This document shows positions 1 through 9,830 of a DNA stretch of 22,927 nucleotides, piece by piece; position 1 is the first letter of the stretch, and each line of letters begins with the position of its first letter. A model generated the notes under the pieces. It saw only the letters and a program-made list of their open reading frames with translations. It did no database searches and was not told where the DNA came from. The translations under genes and the position numbers were made by a program. Source of the stretch: Coptodactyla brooksi (taxonomy: Eukaryota; Arthropoda; Insecta; Coleoptera; Scarabaeidae); assembly GCA_033557675.1 (NCBI GenBank), contig JAWQRM010000416.1:1-22927 (forward strand). Direction: 5' to 3'.

Positions 1-251
1 GCATCTAGGTGGCTATGATCGGGCGCAAACTAATCTAGGGACCTTAGATGATGTCAGAAAAATACAATCGCGAAGTTTTAGTGATTAATATGACAGATAG
101 GAATAAGGAAACTTTCTTTTTTTTTCAACTGGCGACTCTTTTTTGACAAGCACTTTTCAAAAAAAGGATTTTTATCAAACAAAATTAACTATAACTTCGA
201 TGACTAAATTTATTTTTAAAAGTAGGTACGATATCCGAATGTATTAAAATT

Positions 252-490
252 TCACTGTAATAAATGTTCAAAGTGCATTCCAGTTTGCTCAAGACACAAT
301 TCCTCTCGTTCGATTGTTTCTCTCAACACGTTTTGTAACATTTGAGGCGTTATACGAGTACTTCTAAATACCCGCAGAATTCTTTCCTCTAAGATTTCAA
401 GGGTGGCTGGAGTAGTTACATAGACCTCCAGGTCTTTCTTTAACATATACCCAAATTAAGAAAGCGAGCATAGTGAGATCCGGTAACAAC
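252..490 (-). pseudogene. C-terminal remnant of a DDE transposase (Tc1/mariner superfamily)
   Basis: Reading the minus strand from about 490 gives PDLTMLAFLIWVYVK, a decayed version of the PDLTPLDFFLWGYLK stretch that carries the last part of the catalytic domain in insect Tc1/mariner-superfamily transposases. About 60 residues follow and end in CLEQTGMHFEHLLQ and a stop; the family ending is typically CIEVNGGHFEHLL. No catalytic core or N-terminal DNA-binding domain is visible upstream of 490, so this is a 5'-truncated copy. A second tail of the same general type sits at the right edge of the window. The family assignment is inference from the terminal motif; the exact element cannot be named. 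Confidence 0.6.
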
Positions 491-1222
491 AATCATAGAA
501 TTAGTCTAGAAAGCGTGAGATTATTTAAAAATGTATCTAACAATAGATTCTTGGATGCATTTGAAAGTTTAGAAATCATTAAATACAAAAACACAATTAA
601 TAAAGGTAGGGGGTAATACCGTTCAGCCCCTTGAATAATTTGGTAGACAAACAAGTGTAAATGCGGGAATTCTAAGGAATACGAGTACTGGTTCAAAAAC
701 TCTAGAATCAGAAATGCACTTTTGATTCTAGAGTTTTCAATTGGTCACATATCTCACAGTAGGGTGACATCTGGTCACCAGCCGTCAGTATATAATAGAA
801 TGGACAATTTGTTTTGTCCTTGTTTTCTGGCGCTTTCAAAGATACCTCTTCTCTATCCCCAAGCCTACTGAATATCTTATTTCTTCACGGGCTACAAATC
901 ACATGTGAATAAGTAAATGATTAATAATTAAAGTAAGATGTCACCTTATCCTTGCAGAAATAGATCCACACAATAAACTTAAAACTTTACAATCAAAAAA
1001 CAGAAGTTAACAAGAGCACACCGCAAGTCAGAAAACATAAAATGGCTACACATAGATGAAAACATAAAACATGAACTGAACTGAAATCACTATCAACAAA
1101 ATGGCGCGAGAAATTTAAATTAAAATTTAAAAATGTTACTATTACACTAGAAGGTTAATTCACTCACGTTACCTATATCTACTGGTAGTGACTTTATTAC
1201 GTTATTTTTGTATTTATCCAAA
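491..1222. other. Intergenic, no gene seen; one short perfect hairpin
   Basis: AT-rich sequence without recognisable coding content. The only structure seen is a 15-bp perfect inverted repeat, arms 696-710 (aaaactctagaatca) and 723-737, separated by 12 nt. Confidence 0.5.
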
Positions 1223-1819
1223 TTAAGTAAAACACTGTAAATTATACTTATCATCCACGTCTAGAGGCATATGTGAGGAACGGCTCAGAGCAACTTTCAC
1301 GAAACCACCACTTAACCAAACTTCTTCAGTTGTTGGTTCAGCAGTAGTTCCTACTTCCTCTTTACAAACCTTCGACTTAAAGTAGGCGTTTATTGTCACT
1401 TGCTTGCCCCACAACGTCTCCCACATGCTTGGCGTTAACTGATCGCTTATTTTCTTGCCTGAGCTATCTTCATAACCGAATGGCCTTCTCTTATCATACT
1501 AATTCCAGTAGACACCTCAAACCATTTGTTACTGAGTCCATATCGTTTTTCGTTTATTAATAGGTACTCTTGCGCTATTTCTCTTTGGAAACCAAGCAGC
1601 ATGTTTTCCAGGTAATTTGAAGACTGAATAAATCCACTTTCCTTTGATTCACCCATATCATTAACCAATTGCAATAATGGTTCATTATCAATCTGTTCAC
1701 GCAAAACGTTTATAAAATTCGCTTTTTCCTTCTGTTTCATTGTTAGTTTGTTTGTATAAAGCATTTTCTAATACATTCAAATCTATTGCACTAATCGCTG
1801 TTGCTTCTTCAGCATACAT
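1223..1819 (-). pseudogene. Unrecognised coding stretch broken by frameshifts
   Basis: Two minus-strand open frames (105 aa at 1764-1447, then 67 aa at 1426-1223) join through one frameshift near 1445: the first ends KIAQARK and the second, read from just before its first Met, continues ISDQLTPSMWETLWGKQ. A third frame upstream begins MYAEEATAISAIDLNVLENA at 1819 and would join near 1765. The joined product would be roughly 190-195 aa, hydrophilic and amino-acid balanced, unlike chance ORFs in AT-rich DNA. I do not recognise the family. No catalytic motif, signal peptide or membrane segment is apparent. The surrounding transposon debris suggests a decayed mobile-element or viral-type gene, but that is inference; the frameshifts could also mark missed introns. 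Confidence 0.35.
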
Positions 1820-2218
1820 CCTACTCTTTTGGTACTTTGTAAACGACTGATTGAAAGCAATTTATTAGTCGTCCTTGTTCACATTTTCCCTTTATCTCTT
1901 GCTCCAAAAAGGAAAGGACCTCTAATATACGTTTCTTATTGTGTGGGTATTTTATTAAACATGATTTGATTTATATTACAAGTTTTACATAGATTGATTA
2001 TTTACATATTCCAACATATTTAATGATAAAATCTTCTTTTATTTTTTCCGCAGCAGCACACATCTTACTGATCTCGTATTTTCCATTAATCTCATGATCA
2101 TCTTGATCATGAAAGGTTGTCGGTTTTGGTACCAACGTCGGAGGTTCTTTTGCGAGCCGAACGATCTCACCATGTCAGTTCGCAGAACTTCACCTTATCA
2201 GGAAGCTCAATAATGTAA
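1820..2218. other. No gene seen
   Basis: AT-rich spacer between two unrecognised broken coding stretches that face opposite strands. A short perfect palindrome (tcatgatca, 3-nt gap, tgatcatga) lies near 2093-2113. Nothing else is supported. Confidence 0.4.
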
Positions 2219-2413
2219 ACGAAAAAGCCAATTGGACACGTAAAAGTTAGCCCGAGCGACTTAGAAGTTGGCAAAGTGTATTCCGTTCTGAGACTGGAGA
2301 GGCTGACCAAAGCTAAATTTCCGACAGTCTTGGTGAAATTGGAACAGGGAGTTGTCTTCCTGCCTACAAGAATTGCCGAAAGCATCGACGATGAATTCAT
2401 TCAATTGATCTAA
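2219..2413 (+). pseudogene. C-terminal piece of a small unidentified ORF
   Basis: An open frame without its own Met ends at the TAA at 2411-2413. It reads SPSDLEVGKVYSVLRLERL, then a basic KAKFPTVLVKLEQG stretch, then VVFLPTRIAESIDDEF. An alternative frame immediately upstream (about 2177-2240) reads QFAELHLIRKLNNVNEKANW, so a frameshift near 2230 probably broke a longer protein. The pattern of a short polar opening, a V-V-x-L beta strand and VFLPxRI recalls small ORFs scattered in arthropod genomes near mobile elements, possibly beta-barrel proteins. That is memory of a pattern, not an identification. The opposite-strand ORF over this interval is judged a shadow. Confidence 0.3.
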
Positions 2414-2559
2414 AAAAACCATAGTCAGATTGGATTAATATACATCGGGAACAAGGGTGTTGCCAAACCTTGCAGATTTATTTGAATTTATTGTAATACT
2501 TTGTAGAGTATAAATAGTTTCTTAATAAAAATAAATTGTAATTTCGTTTTATTTTGCAC

Positions 2560-2790
2560 CACCTGTAACGCGGAGGCAGAATTAACCGCGCGTTACTTGT
2601 ATCGCGGGCTTAAGTATTACACAACGCCTCCAGTAGAGCACGGCAACTGCGCGCGCGGTTATCTCAATGTAGCAGCATCTGCAGCTCGGCAGGGTCCCTA
2701 GACGACTTGCGCGGCCTTTTGAGCAGCCCTTTCTCTCTGATTTGTTGGTCTGGGTTCCGCCACCACTAAACACACGCTGCCTTGCTGCTG
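2560..2790. other. GC-rich island without identified function
   Basis: This stretch is clearly richer in G+C than its surroundings and has runs such as gcgcgcggtta and ccgcgcgttac. A short ORF on the minus strand covers it but has no family features. It ends at the perfect hairpin at 2788-2829. It may be a foreign segment, such as part of a retroelement or a non-autonomous element, but no end structure on the left was found. Confidence 0.3.
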
Positions 2791-2857
2791 ATTACCACCA
2801 CCACTGACAAGAGTGGTGGTGGTAATCAGTGGTGGGGGCAAGTGGTGGGGGCAAGTG
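2788..2857. repeat. 18-bp perfect hairpin followed by 13-bp tandem repeat
   Basis: Arms 2788-2805 (ctgattaccaccaccact) and 2812-2829 are exact reverse complements around a 6-nt loop. Directly after the right arm the unit tggtgggggcaag occurs twice in tandem. The structure lies at the border between the GC-rich island and the long inverted repeat, so it may mark the end of a mobile element. Confidence 0.8.
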
Positions 2858-2914
2858 GCTGGCCAAGAATCCGCTAAACCTCACTACTAACATCCGAATC
2901 GAAAAAGTGTATTT

Positions 2915-4495
2915 TTGGGATTTAATCCAGATATTTTTGGCTGCATGGTTGTTTACAGGCAAAGGCACCCAAGTGTAACCCATTTTGAAAAAAATTGATA
3001 GAAATGTAGACCTCAAATAGGTGCCAAAAATATTTGACACCTATTTTTTAGCGTCCCGTTTTTGGTTTTGGGATCGTAATGGGGGCTCAAAGCTCCTTTT
3101 TTAATCTTTAAACTCTATGAAAAAATAAAAGTTACTGTTTTTTTGATTTTTTCTAAATATTCATTTTGGGAAGTTATCGTCATTTCTATGTACCCCTACA
3201 GAATACTATTCATATTTTTGGAATTAAATTTAATGTCGCATTTTATTTAAATTAAAAATTGTCTGCTATATTAGAATATAAAAACGTAATATGATACATA
3301 CAAACAGTAATAGCCAAGAAAGGTCGTGCGTAATTGGTCATGTCGTAAATATAAATTACTTTTTTACGTCTTGGCAAACCAATGTGTTTATAAGTGATTA
3401 TAAACAAAACTTAAAAATGAAATTACATCTATGTACTTATTGCCTCTGTATTATCATAAAGTATCTGGTTCATTGTCATAAAGTATTGTCAACAGACATA
3501 ACAAAAGCAAAATATAATTTGTTGCAATTTGCAAATCTTAGAATTAAAAAAATAATTGCTTATTAAACATTGTTACCTCAATCTAATTGACAATGGGGTA
3601 AATAAGTAAATATTCAAAAGTATAATATAATAAACATTGATATATAAAAATATATTTACTATCTACATTTACGGACGATAGTCTGCACAGTTGTGATAAT
3701 CATTAAATAACTGTTTTTTTGCACAAGTATTGTTTACACCATCCACATCTTCTGGATCTGCGATACCGCACAGGTATTACAGCTTGATAACTGTAACAAA
3801 TTGCAACAAATTACTTTTTGCTATTGTTATGTCTGTTGACAATACGAAAATAATGATGATGTGGTTTTATGCTGGTACTAATTATAACTGCCTATGAAAG
3901 AGAACCACACACTTTTTGATAATACAGAGGCAGTGACAAGTATACAGATGTAATTTCATTTTTAAAGTTTTATTTATAATCGCTTGCGTACATTGGCAAT
4001 CATAAACACATTAGTTTCTTGGCTGTTACTGTTTGTATGGATCACATTACTTTTATATATTCTAATACAACAAACAATTTTTAATTTAAATACAATGCGA
4101 CAATAAACTTAATTCCAAAATATGACGAGAAATAGTCTTCTGTAGGGGTACATAGAAGTGACGATGACTTCCCAAAATGGACATTTAGAAAAAAATCCAC
4201 AAACCTGTAACTTTTATTTTGTCATGTAGTTTAAAGATTTAAAAAAATAAATTTATAATATACAAAAGCAGGAGTGATCTCGACAAGAGTATCTCTTGTC
4301 GTTTAGGAGTCGTTGGGGGATAACTTTGAGCCCTCATTACGCACCCCTAAACCAAAAACAGGATGCTAAAACAAATAGATGTCAAATATTTTTCGGTGTT
4401 TTACATTCCTATTAAATTTTATCAAAATCGGAGAGATACACTTGGATGCCTTGCTTGTTAGTGCCCATAATTACAAAACTCATGGATTAACTACG
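2915..4495. repeat. Long inverted repeat (foldback element), arms over 600 bp
   Basis: The left arm (about 2915-3532) and right arm (about 3797-4495) are reverse complements over nearly their whole length, with substitutions and a few indels. Shared landmarks include acccctacagaa (left near 3195, right complement near 4145), ccaagaaa next to acatacaaacagtaa, and gtcaacagacataac near the inner ends. The spacer of about 265 bp has no recognised content. The right arm carries an extra block of about 60 bp near 4255-4315, itself containing cgacaagag/ctcttgtcg. No ORF in the arms is credible. It could be a foldback-type transposon or two head-to-head copies of one repeat. The right arm abuts the mariner remnant. 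Confidence 0.85.
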
Positions 4496-4499
4496 CAAA

Positions 4500-5099
4500 A
4501 ATAGAAAATAGCCACACGGTGATATATCAGACGAATATGGTGGGTGGTCAATGACACAGATATTTTTTTAGTCAAAAATTCACGAACTTTTAACGTTTTA
4601 TATGGTGGTGCATTCTTATCCACCAATGAAAACAGCTGCTTTCTTGGTTTGGCTCGCCTTTCGACTTTCATTCTTGATTGACGCTTAGTTTCTGGTTCAT
4701 ATTTAAAGCACCATGTTCAATCACCAGTTATGATCGAATCAAGAAAATTTGATCATTTTCAGCAGTTTTTACTTTTTCCCAAATCTTGAGTCAAAATTTG
4801 ACGAACAGTTTCTCTATTTGTTTTTAATTCTTCAGCTAACAGTCTCACAATAAAATTTCCGTCGACAGCAATGATTTCACGGATTTTTTCTACCAATTCA
4901 GCACGATTTTTCCTTTTTGGACGACCAGGCCTTTCCTCATCATTTAAATCTTCACGACCAATTTTAAAATGATTGAACCACTCATAAACTCCAGCTTTAG
5001 ACATACAATCATCACCATACACTTTTTTCATCAATTCGTAAATCTCAGTGCATTTTTCCCCGGTTTAAATCAAAATTTAATATTTGCTCTTTGTTCCAT
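4500..5099 (-). pseudogene. Internally deleted mariner transposase
   Basis: The frame starts at an ATG at 5099 (MEQRANIKF followed by a stop). It then shows the mariner N-terminal helix-turn-helix region: MKKVYGDDCMSKAGVYEWF, GREDLNDEERPGRP and ETVRQILTQDLG. After DLGKSK the sequence jumps to NFLDSIITGD*TWCFKYEPE (the first catalytic Asp region, Glu replaced by a stop), and then to KNAPPYKTLKVREFLTKK, a decayed DNAPAHTALKVREFL block with the second catalytic Asp mutated. At least two blocks of the core are missing, so the product cannot be active. Neither inverted terminus was identified. Sequence right of the start (acttgggtgcgttcgaaagg at about 5180) resembles mariner 5' flank. Confidence 0.85.
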
Positions 5100-5269
5100 T
5101 ATGTTTTTGCGACATCAACATAATTTTTACCGCCATTCAAATTGCTGTAACTTTGTAATCCGTCATCCGATTAACATGAACTTGGGTGCGTTCGAAAGGG
5201 GTGACTTGTATTTTTCCAATAATATATTGAAATGGATGATGAAATTAAAACGATTTTTCTTGTAGTTGA

Positions 5270-6589
5270 AAATTCTGGACAAGGTTTTTTATTGTCTTAG
5301 ATGAGCGATTGTACTACGCATAGCTCTGATGTTGCTATGTCTACACCATCAATGAATACACTGTGACTACATATCTACTAAGAACACATTATGAATACCT
5401 TATGAATGTCTATTATTAATCTAACTGCGCTTATATAGCAATTATGGAGGTGACTGTGCTGCTACGTCAGTACTTCTCGGTGGGTCACGGTTAGCGTTGA
5501 TTTTTTACTGCATTTTCGACCTATTAATGACTGTGTGCCTTTATCGAGACCTAACCTTGCACTCGATCCACCACAATATATGTTTGATAGATGGCGCTAC
5601 GTATTCTATGATTTAAATTAAAATTCTCGTTCTTTAACTCGTCATACCGTGCAGGATCTTGTCGAATTACATTTCATTGATAATGTTTTCGTTATTGCCA
5701 AACTCGTTTTCTCAAAGAGTTCAGGCAGATTGTTACGCAAGGAGGATTGTTACGCAACCTTAGATATGTAGCATCATTTATGCGATTCGGTAGCTCAAAC
5801 GCGCCCATAAGTTGATATTTGAGCATTCCGCAGTATGCTGTACAAGGCATACCGTGGAATGTGTGTACCAAGGAACCTCAAACGGTTTATGGCGCAAATT
5901 ACTCTCTCCGTTATCTTAAACCTTTCCTTGACTTTTTCATAACTCCTTCTGTTTGTACCATACAGATACATATGAAGAGATGTATTGTGTGTCCACAGCG
6001 TACAATGCAATGTTCTAAATGTGCTTAGTATGAAACTTTTACAATACTACGTAGTAAAGTTATGAGCTTAGAATCATTAGCTTCGTAATAAAATTAAAGA
6101 ATTTTCACCACTGCACTAAAGCTCAAAAAATACAGTCTGTTTCAAACAGTCTTTCAAGAGCGATGGAGCACTGTTTGAAAGAAAGACCCTTTTCGATAAA
6201 AAAGTCTTTCATAACTCTTAATGCAGGCTTGATGCCAATGCTTTAAATGCTTTTTTGCCCTCTATTGCCCTTGGGAGCGTCTGTTGAACATATCATCAGG
6301 GGACAGCTGGCAGTCTTACGTACGGAAATTGCTTTAAAGGCACAAGATGTGGCTGGTGCCATGAGCCATGGCTCTGTCCATGGGTCTATATGTTCAGAAG
6401 GACTCATATTGTATCAAGGCCTATGTAGCATTATGGTCTGTTCTTCTGTATTTGCTAGAAAGAAAGGTTGCAAATGCTCGGTCCGCTGCTACACATGCTC
6501 TTTCCTGTCCCAATATTATTGCGAAATTTGCGAAACAGTGCGCTTGGGTTAACTTTGAGTATTAAAAGTGTAAATATTGATGCACCTTT
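5270..6589. other. No gene supported
   Basis: Mixed-composition intergenic or intronic DNA upstream of the ERK exons. Short ORFs on both strands at 5795-6028 overlap each other and have no family features. A plus-strand pair of overlapping ORFs at 6247-6565 lies in a less AT-rich stretch but matches nothing I know. A 13-bp direct repeat (gattgttacgcaa) occurs at 5728-5740 and 5745-5757, and inverted copies of a tttcaaacagt-like word at 6140-6185 could fold. Confidence 0.4.
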
Positions 6590-6900
6590 TTATAAATTTT
6601 GGCCGTGCAAAGTTAATTGCACCTCGTTCGACCCAAAAAGCTATTGATTTCACCCAAAATCGTCAAAGCCCGTCTCAAATTCACAAAGGGATATTTGCGT
6701 TGATCGGCCGCCGATTGGGGTCACGTTGTTTGGAGCGATGAATCGAAATTTAATCTCAATTCCGCTGATGGAATTCGTTACATACGTCGTCCAATTACCT
6801 AGAAGTTCAATAGACACTATCAAATTCCCACTGCGAAATATAGAGAAGAATCCATTACGGTTTGGGATAAATATTCCCAATATCGTAAATTTTAGAAAAC
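6590..6900 (+). pseudogene. Tc1-like transposase fossil
   Basis: With one frameshift near 6637 the plus strand reads FGRAKLIAPRST, then KKLLISPKIVKARLKF, then TKGYLR*SAADWGHVVW, then SDESKFNLNSADGIRYIRRP. A further stop is followed by KFNRHYQIPTAKYREESITVW. These are the RKARLKFAKxYLRWSAADW, VVWSDESKFNL and YQIPTVKHGGGSVMVWG blocks of Tc1 transposases, with the second catalytic Asp retained in SDESK. Two in-frame stops and the frameshift show it is dead. The first and third catalytic regions and the terminal repeats are not seen. Confidence 0.85.
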
Positions 6901-6990
6901 TGACCGCACTGGTGACATGCAACAACATATTTATGGTCAAACTTTTTCTCGTATATCCACTGCATCCCACATCTTTGCAATTTTTCATCG

Positions 6991-7561
6991 GATCTTTCTT
7001 TACTGGCTATTGAAATCACAACTTGTAAAAATGTAAAATTTTTAGTTCAATTTCTTCACTTTTTCTTGACATTGGTATTCTGCAGTTACCGTTTTGCCAC
7101 TGGACCTTCCATTATTATTTTCTTCTTTGAAAAAGGTGTTTGTGCTTATGATTGCTAGCTTGCTTTGTCTCTTTGGTAAAATGCTTTGGAATTTTGTGAA
7201 TTATCACGGAGTACAAGTAAAGCAATTTTTGTTTAACAATCAAATCCTTTTCGTCGTTTTATATGTACATTATTATGCATTACTGTAATAACAACCTTCC
7301 ACTAATAAAAGACTGTAAATATTTTTGGCTCAGGTTTCTTTTTATTGAAGAGTACTTTTCTTGAAAATTTATGCATTACAAAAATCGATTTACCAATTAG
7401 AAAAGCGAACTTTGGGGAAAAACGAGCTACTTTTCGAACAGAAGGAGTAGTTCTTGTGGGTTTAATTTGTCAAGTAACTATTCGAATATTATTTTCCTTC
7501 GTTAATATTAGAATTTTAACACGGCTAGTTCTTATGTAATATTGTCATACTTGTGTTACAG
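6991..7561. other. ERK intron, 3' part
   Basis: No exon of the kinase and no other gene was found here. In particular, the HRDLKPSN-containing segment that must precede the DFG exon is absent from this interval and from everything to the left. The intron ends with cttgtgttacag at 7550-7561. Confidence 0.6.
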
Positions 7562-9406
7562 ATTTGTGATTTCGGATTAGCCAGGGTTGCAGACCCAGAT
7601 CACGACCATACAGGGTTTTTAACAGAATACGTAGCCACTAGATGGTACAGGGCACCAGAAATTATGTTAAATTCTAAAGTAAGTTGTAAGTTGTAAATTT
7701 TAAAGTAAGTAATATCATGTTTATTAGGGGTACACAAAATCGATTGATATATGGTCGGTTGGATGTATATTAGCGGAGATGCTGTCCAATCGGCCAATAT
7801 TTCCAGGGAAGCATTACCTCGATCAGCTTAATCACATTCTGGGTGTATTAGGATCTCCCTCTCAAGAGGACCTCGACTGCATAATAAACGAAAAGGTATT
7901 TATGCTATTTCTAGACCCCTTTTCTAAGACAAAGAAAACTGACAATGGTTACTATAAAAGAGTAAAACTGGAAAAGACATTTGGAGGAATGAGGACATAG
8001 AACAACCAAAATTGAGGAGGTAACTTTAGCAATGCAATACTTCATGTGTTGCATTGCTAAAGTTATCAGCATTACTTTTAAATAATATCGTAGGATGAGG
8101 TAATAAAAAAATAAAAACATAGATACTGTGCATCAACAAAAATATGATGCAAGTAATAGCTTATGCAAACAATATTGCACTAATCTCTAGGGAGATGCGA
8201 GAGCTAAGCAGAGCTGTAGAAATTATGGAAATAGAAGCTCAAGGATGAGGTATAAGTACTAATAATCTGAAATTAACTGACAAGCCGAAAACAAACTTAT
8301 TAAGAAAAAGATATTACAGCTACAATTTCTTTAGAAATGGATTAGCACATATATTATTATTTCTAATTTTTATAATGCATTGCTACATTATGGAATCTAA
8401 AGTTATTTTTTGTAGGCCAGGGGTTACCTTCAATCGTTACCATTCAAACCAAAGGTTCCATGGGTGAAATTGTTCCCAAATGCGGATCCGAAAGCCTTAG
8501 ACTTGTTGGATAAAATGTTAACATTCAATCCACACAAGAGAATTGGAGTGGAAGAGGCATTAGCACACAAATATTTGGAGCAGTATTATGATCCAGCAGA
8601 TGAGGTATGACATGCCAAATATTCATGATAATAATTTAATGCTAATAACTTAATTCATAATAATAACCACTTAATGCTCAACTTAATCCTCAATTTTCAT
8701 TTAAAAAAGTTGTTCTAAAGTACGTAAAAATTAAAAAAATATATACTTTTCTCCATAAATACAATTTTAATAGAAATTAGATCTATATTACAGGTTTATT
8801 ATAATACTTAGAATACTGTATTACAAGTTACATTTAAAAGTAAATTAGGCATACATTGGGTGCCAAATTATTATCAGATAATTTTGTATATAACATCCAA
8901 AAGATTCCCCTCCTATAATGTTTATATATCCCCTTTTATGAAAGGCACAAATTCTTTATTTAAAATCTTTCTTCTTTAGAAATTCGGTTTTTTTTTAATT
9001 TGGACTAAGATTTCTCCTGAACTATTGTTACTAAATAGTTTTGGCCATCCATGTTCATGTACCCTGCTTTTATTATATTCTAAAGAAATCTGAATTTTCC
9101 AATTTACATCAAATGGAAAGATTGAGTTTTCTATTCAGGTGGTTTTTATCTTAATATTGCACACATAATCGTGATATTAATGCCTTTAATTTTGAATAAT
9201 TTGTGCATTACTATACTCTAACAGCTACTTTCTACATTAATTAATTAAAGTCTACATTAAAATCGGACGTTTGCTTTTAGCCTATAGCGGAACGGCCATT
9301 TCGATTTGACACAGAACTTGATGATCTTCCGAAAGAAGTACTGAAGAGGCTGATATTCGAAGAAACACTACTCTTCAAGCAGAGGGTGAATCAGGATCAT
9401 GCATAG
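7562..9406 (+). CDS. rl: ERK-type MAP kinase, last four coding exons (C-terminal 199 aa)
   Basis: Exons are 7562-7678, 7728-7895, 8416-8604 and 9281-9406, all in phase 0 with ag/gt borders. Exon 1 here begins ICDFGLARVADPDHDHTGFL and contains the magnesium-binding DFG, the dual-phosphorylation TEY and the APE motif. Exon 2 carries GYTKSIDIWSVGCILAEML and the ERK insert. Exon 3 has VPWVKLFPNADPKALDLLDKML. Exon 4 ends LPKEVLKRLIFEETLLFKQR and a tag stop. ERK is the terminal Ser/Thr kinase of the Ras-Raf-MEK pathway, activated by MEK on T and Y of TEY, and moves between cytoplasm and nucleus. Identity to animal ERK1/2 is near-complete along the exons, so the call is firm. The N-lobe and catalytic HRD exons lie upstream of the window. 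No disruption is seen. Introns are 49, 520 and 676 bp. Confidence 0.97.
8021..8065. repeat. 17-bp perfect hairpin in an ERK intron
   Basis: Arms 8021-8037 (taactttagcaatgcaa) and 8049-8065 are exact reverse complements around an 11-nt loop (tacttcatgtg). It lies in the intron between the second and third exons seen here. The stem is short for a canonical pre-miRNA; a tiny palindromic element is the simpler explanation. Confidence 0.75.
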
Positions 9407-9830
9407 TCATTCGAGATAAATGTGTAAAAAAAACTTCACGTCACCCGTTATTATTACTTACCATTATAAACATTACATCATCATAGTTTCCGTTCAATTG
9501 TGAATTTTCTGAACGTTGCGAGACGAATGCAAGTCTTATATCAGTACGAAACGTTAGGTTTTACTTTAGTGATATCTAAGTGTATAAAGTACAGTGTACG
9601 GATAGAGGTTAAACAATAATAAGGGAAAAATGTGTAACATAACAAATTCGAAACAAAAAAATCAAAGTCTATTTTTGAAAATTAGTTTTTGTATTTTAAT
9701 GAAGAGAAACACTAAAAACAAACATGGTTGTGTGAATAAGTGCATCGCTTTGCTCTCTGTGGGTCAAACAAGTACAGCATAAGAAGAAGCTAGTACAACT
9801 AAATAAAGACCTTCCTTATTTTTCCTTGTT
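9407..9830 (+). promoter_or_regulatory. ERK 3' UTR with candidate polyadenylation signal
   Basis: After the stop codon the sequence is non-coding. The hexamer aataaa at 9802-9807 is the first good match, giving a UTR of roughly 400 nt. The actual cleavage site is not determinable without transcripts. Confidence 0.45.

Noticed and set aside
1..245. Open frame at the left edge (HLGGYDRAQTNLGTLDDVRK)
   Set aside because: Too short and cut by the window edge, ending in a stop at about 90; no family recognised.
3291..3566. 91-aa plus-strand ORF
   Set aside because: It lies in the left arm of the long inverted repeat; the matching right arm does not keep the frame and there is no domain.
5795..6028. 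Overlapping ORFs on both strands
   Set aside because: They are mutual shadows with no recognisable motif.
6247..6565. 101-aa and 65-aa overlapping plus-strand ORFs just before the Tc1 fossil
   Set aside because: Neither reads as the N-terminal DNA-binding part of Tc1 transposase or any other family; left as unassigned sequence.
7779..8000. 73-aa plus-strand ORF
   Set aside because: It is ERK exon 2 reading through the donor site at 7896 into the intron; splicing restores the conserved kinase sequence.
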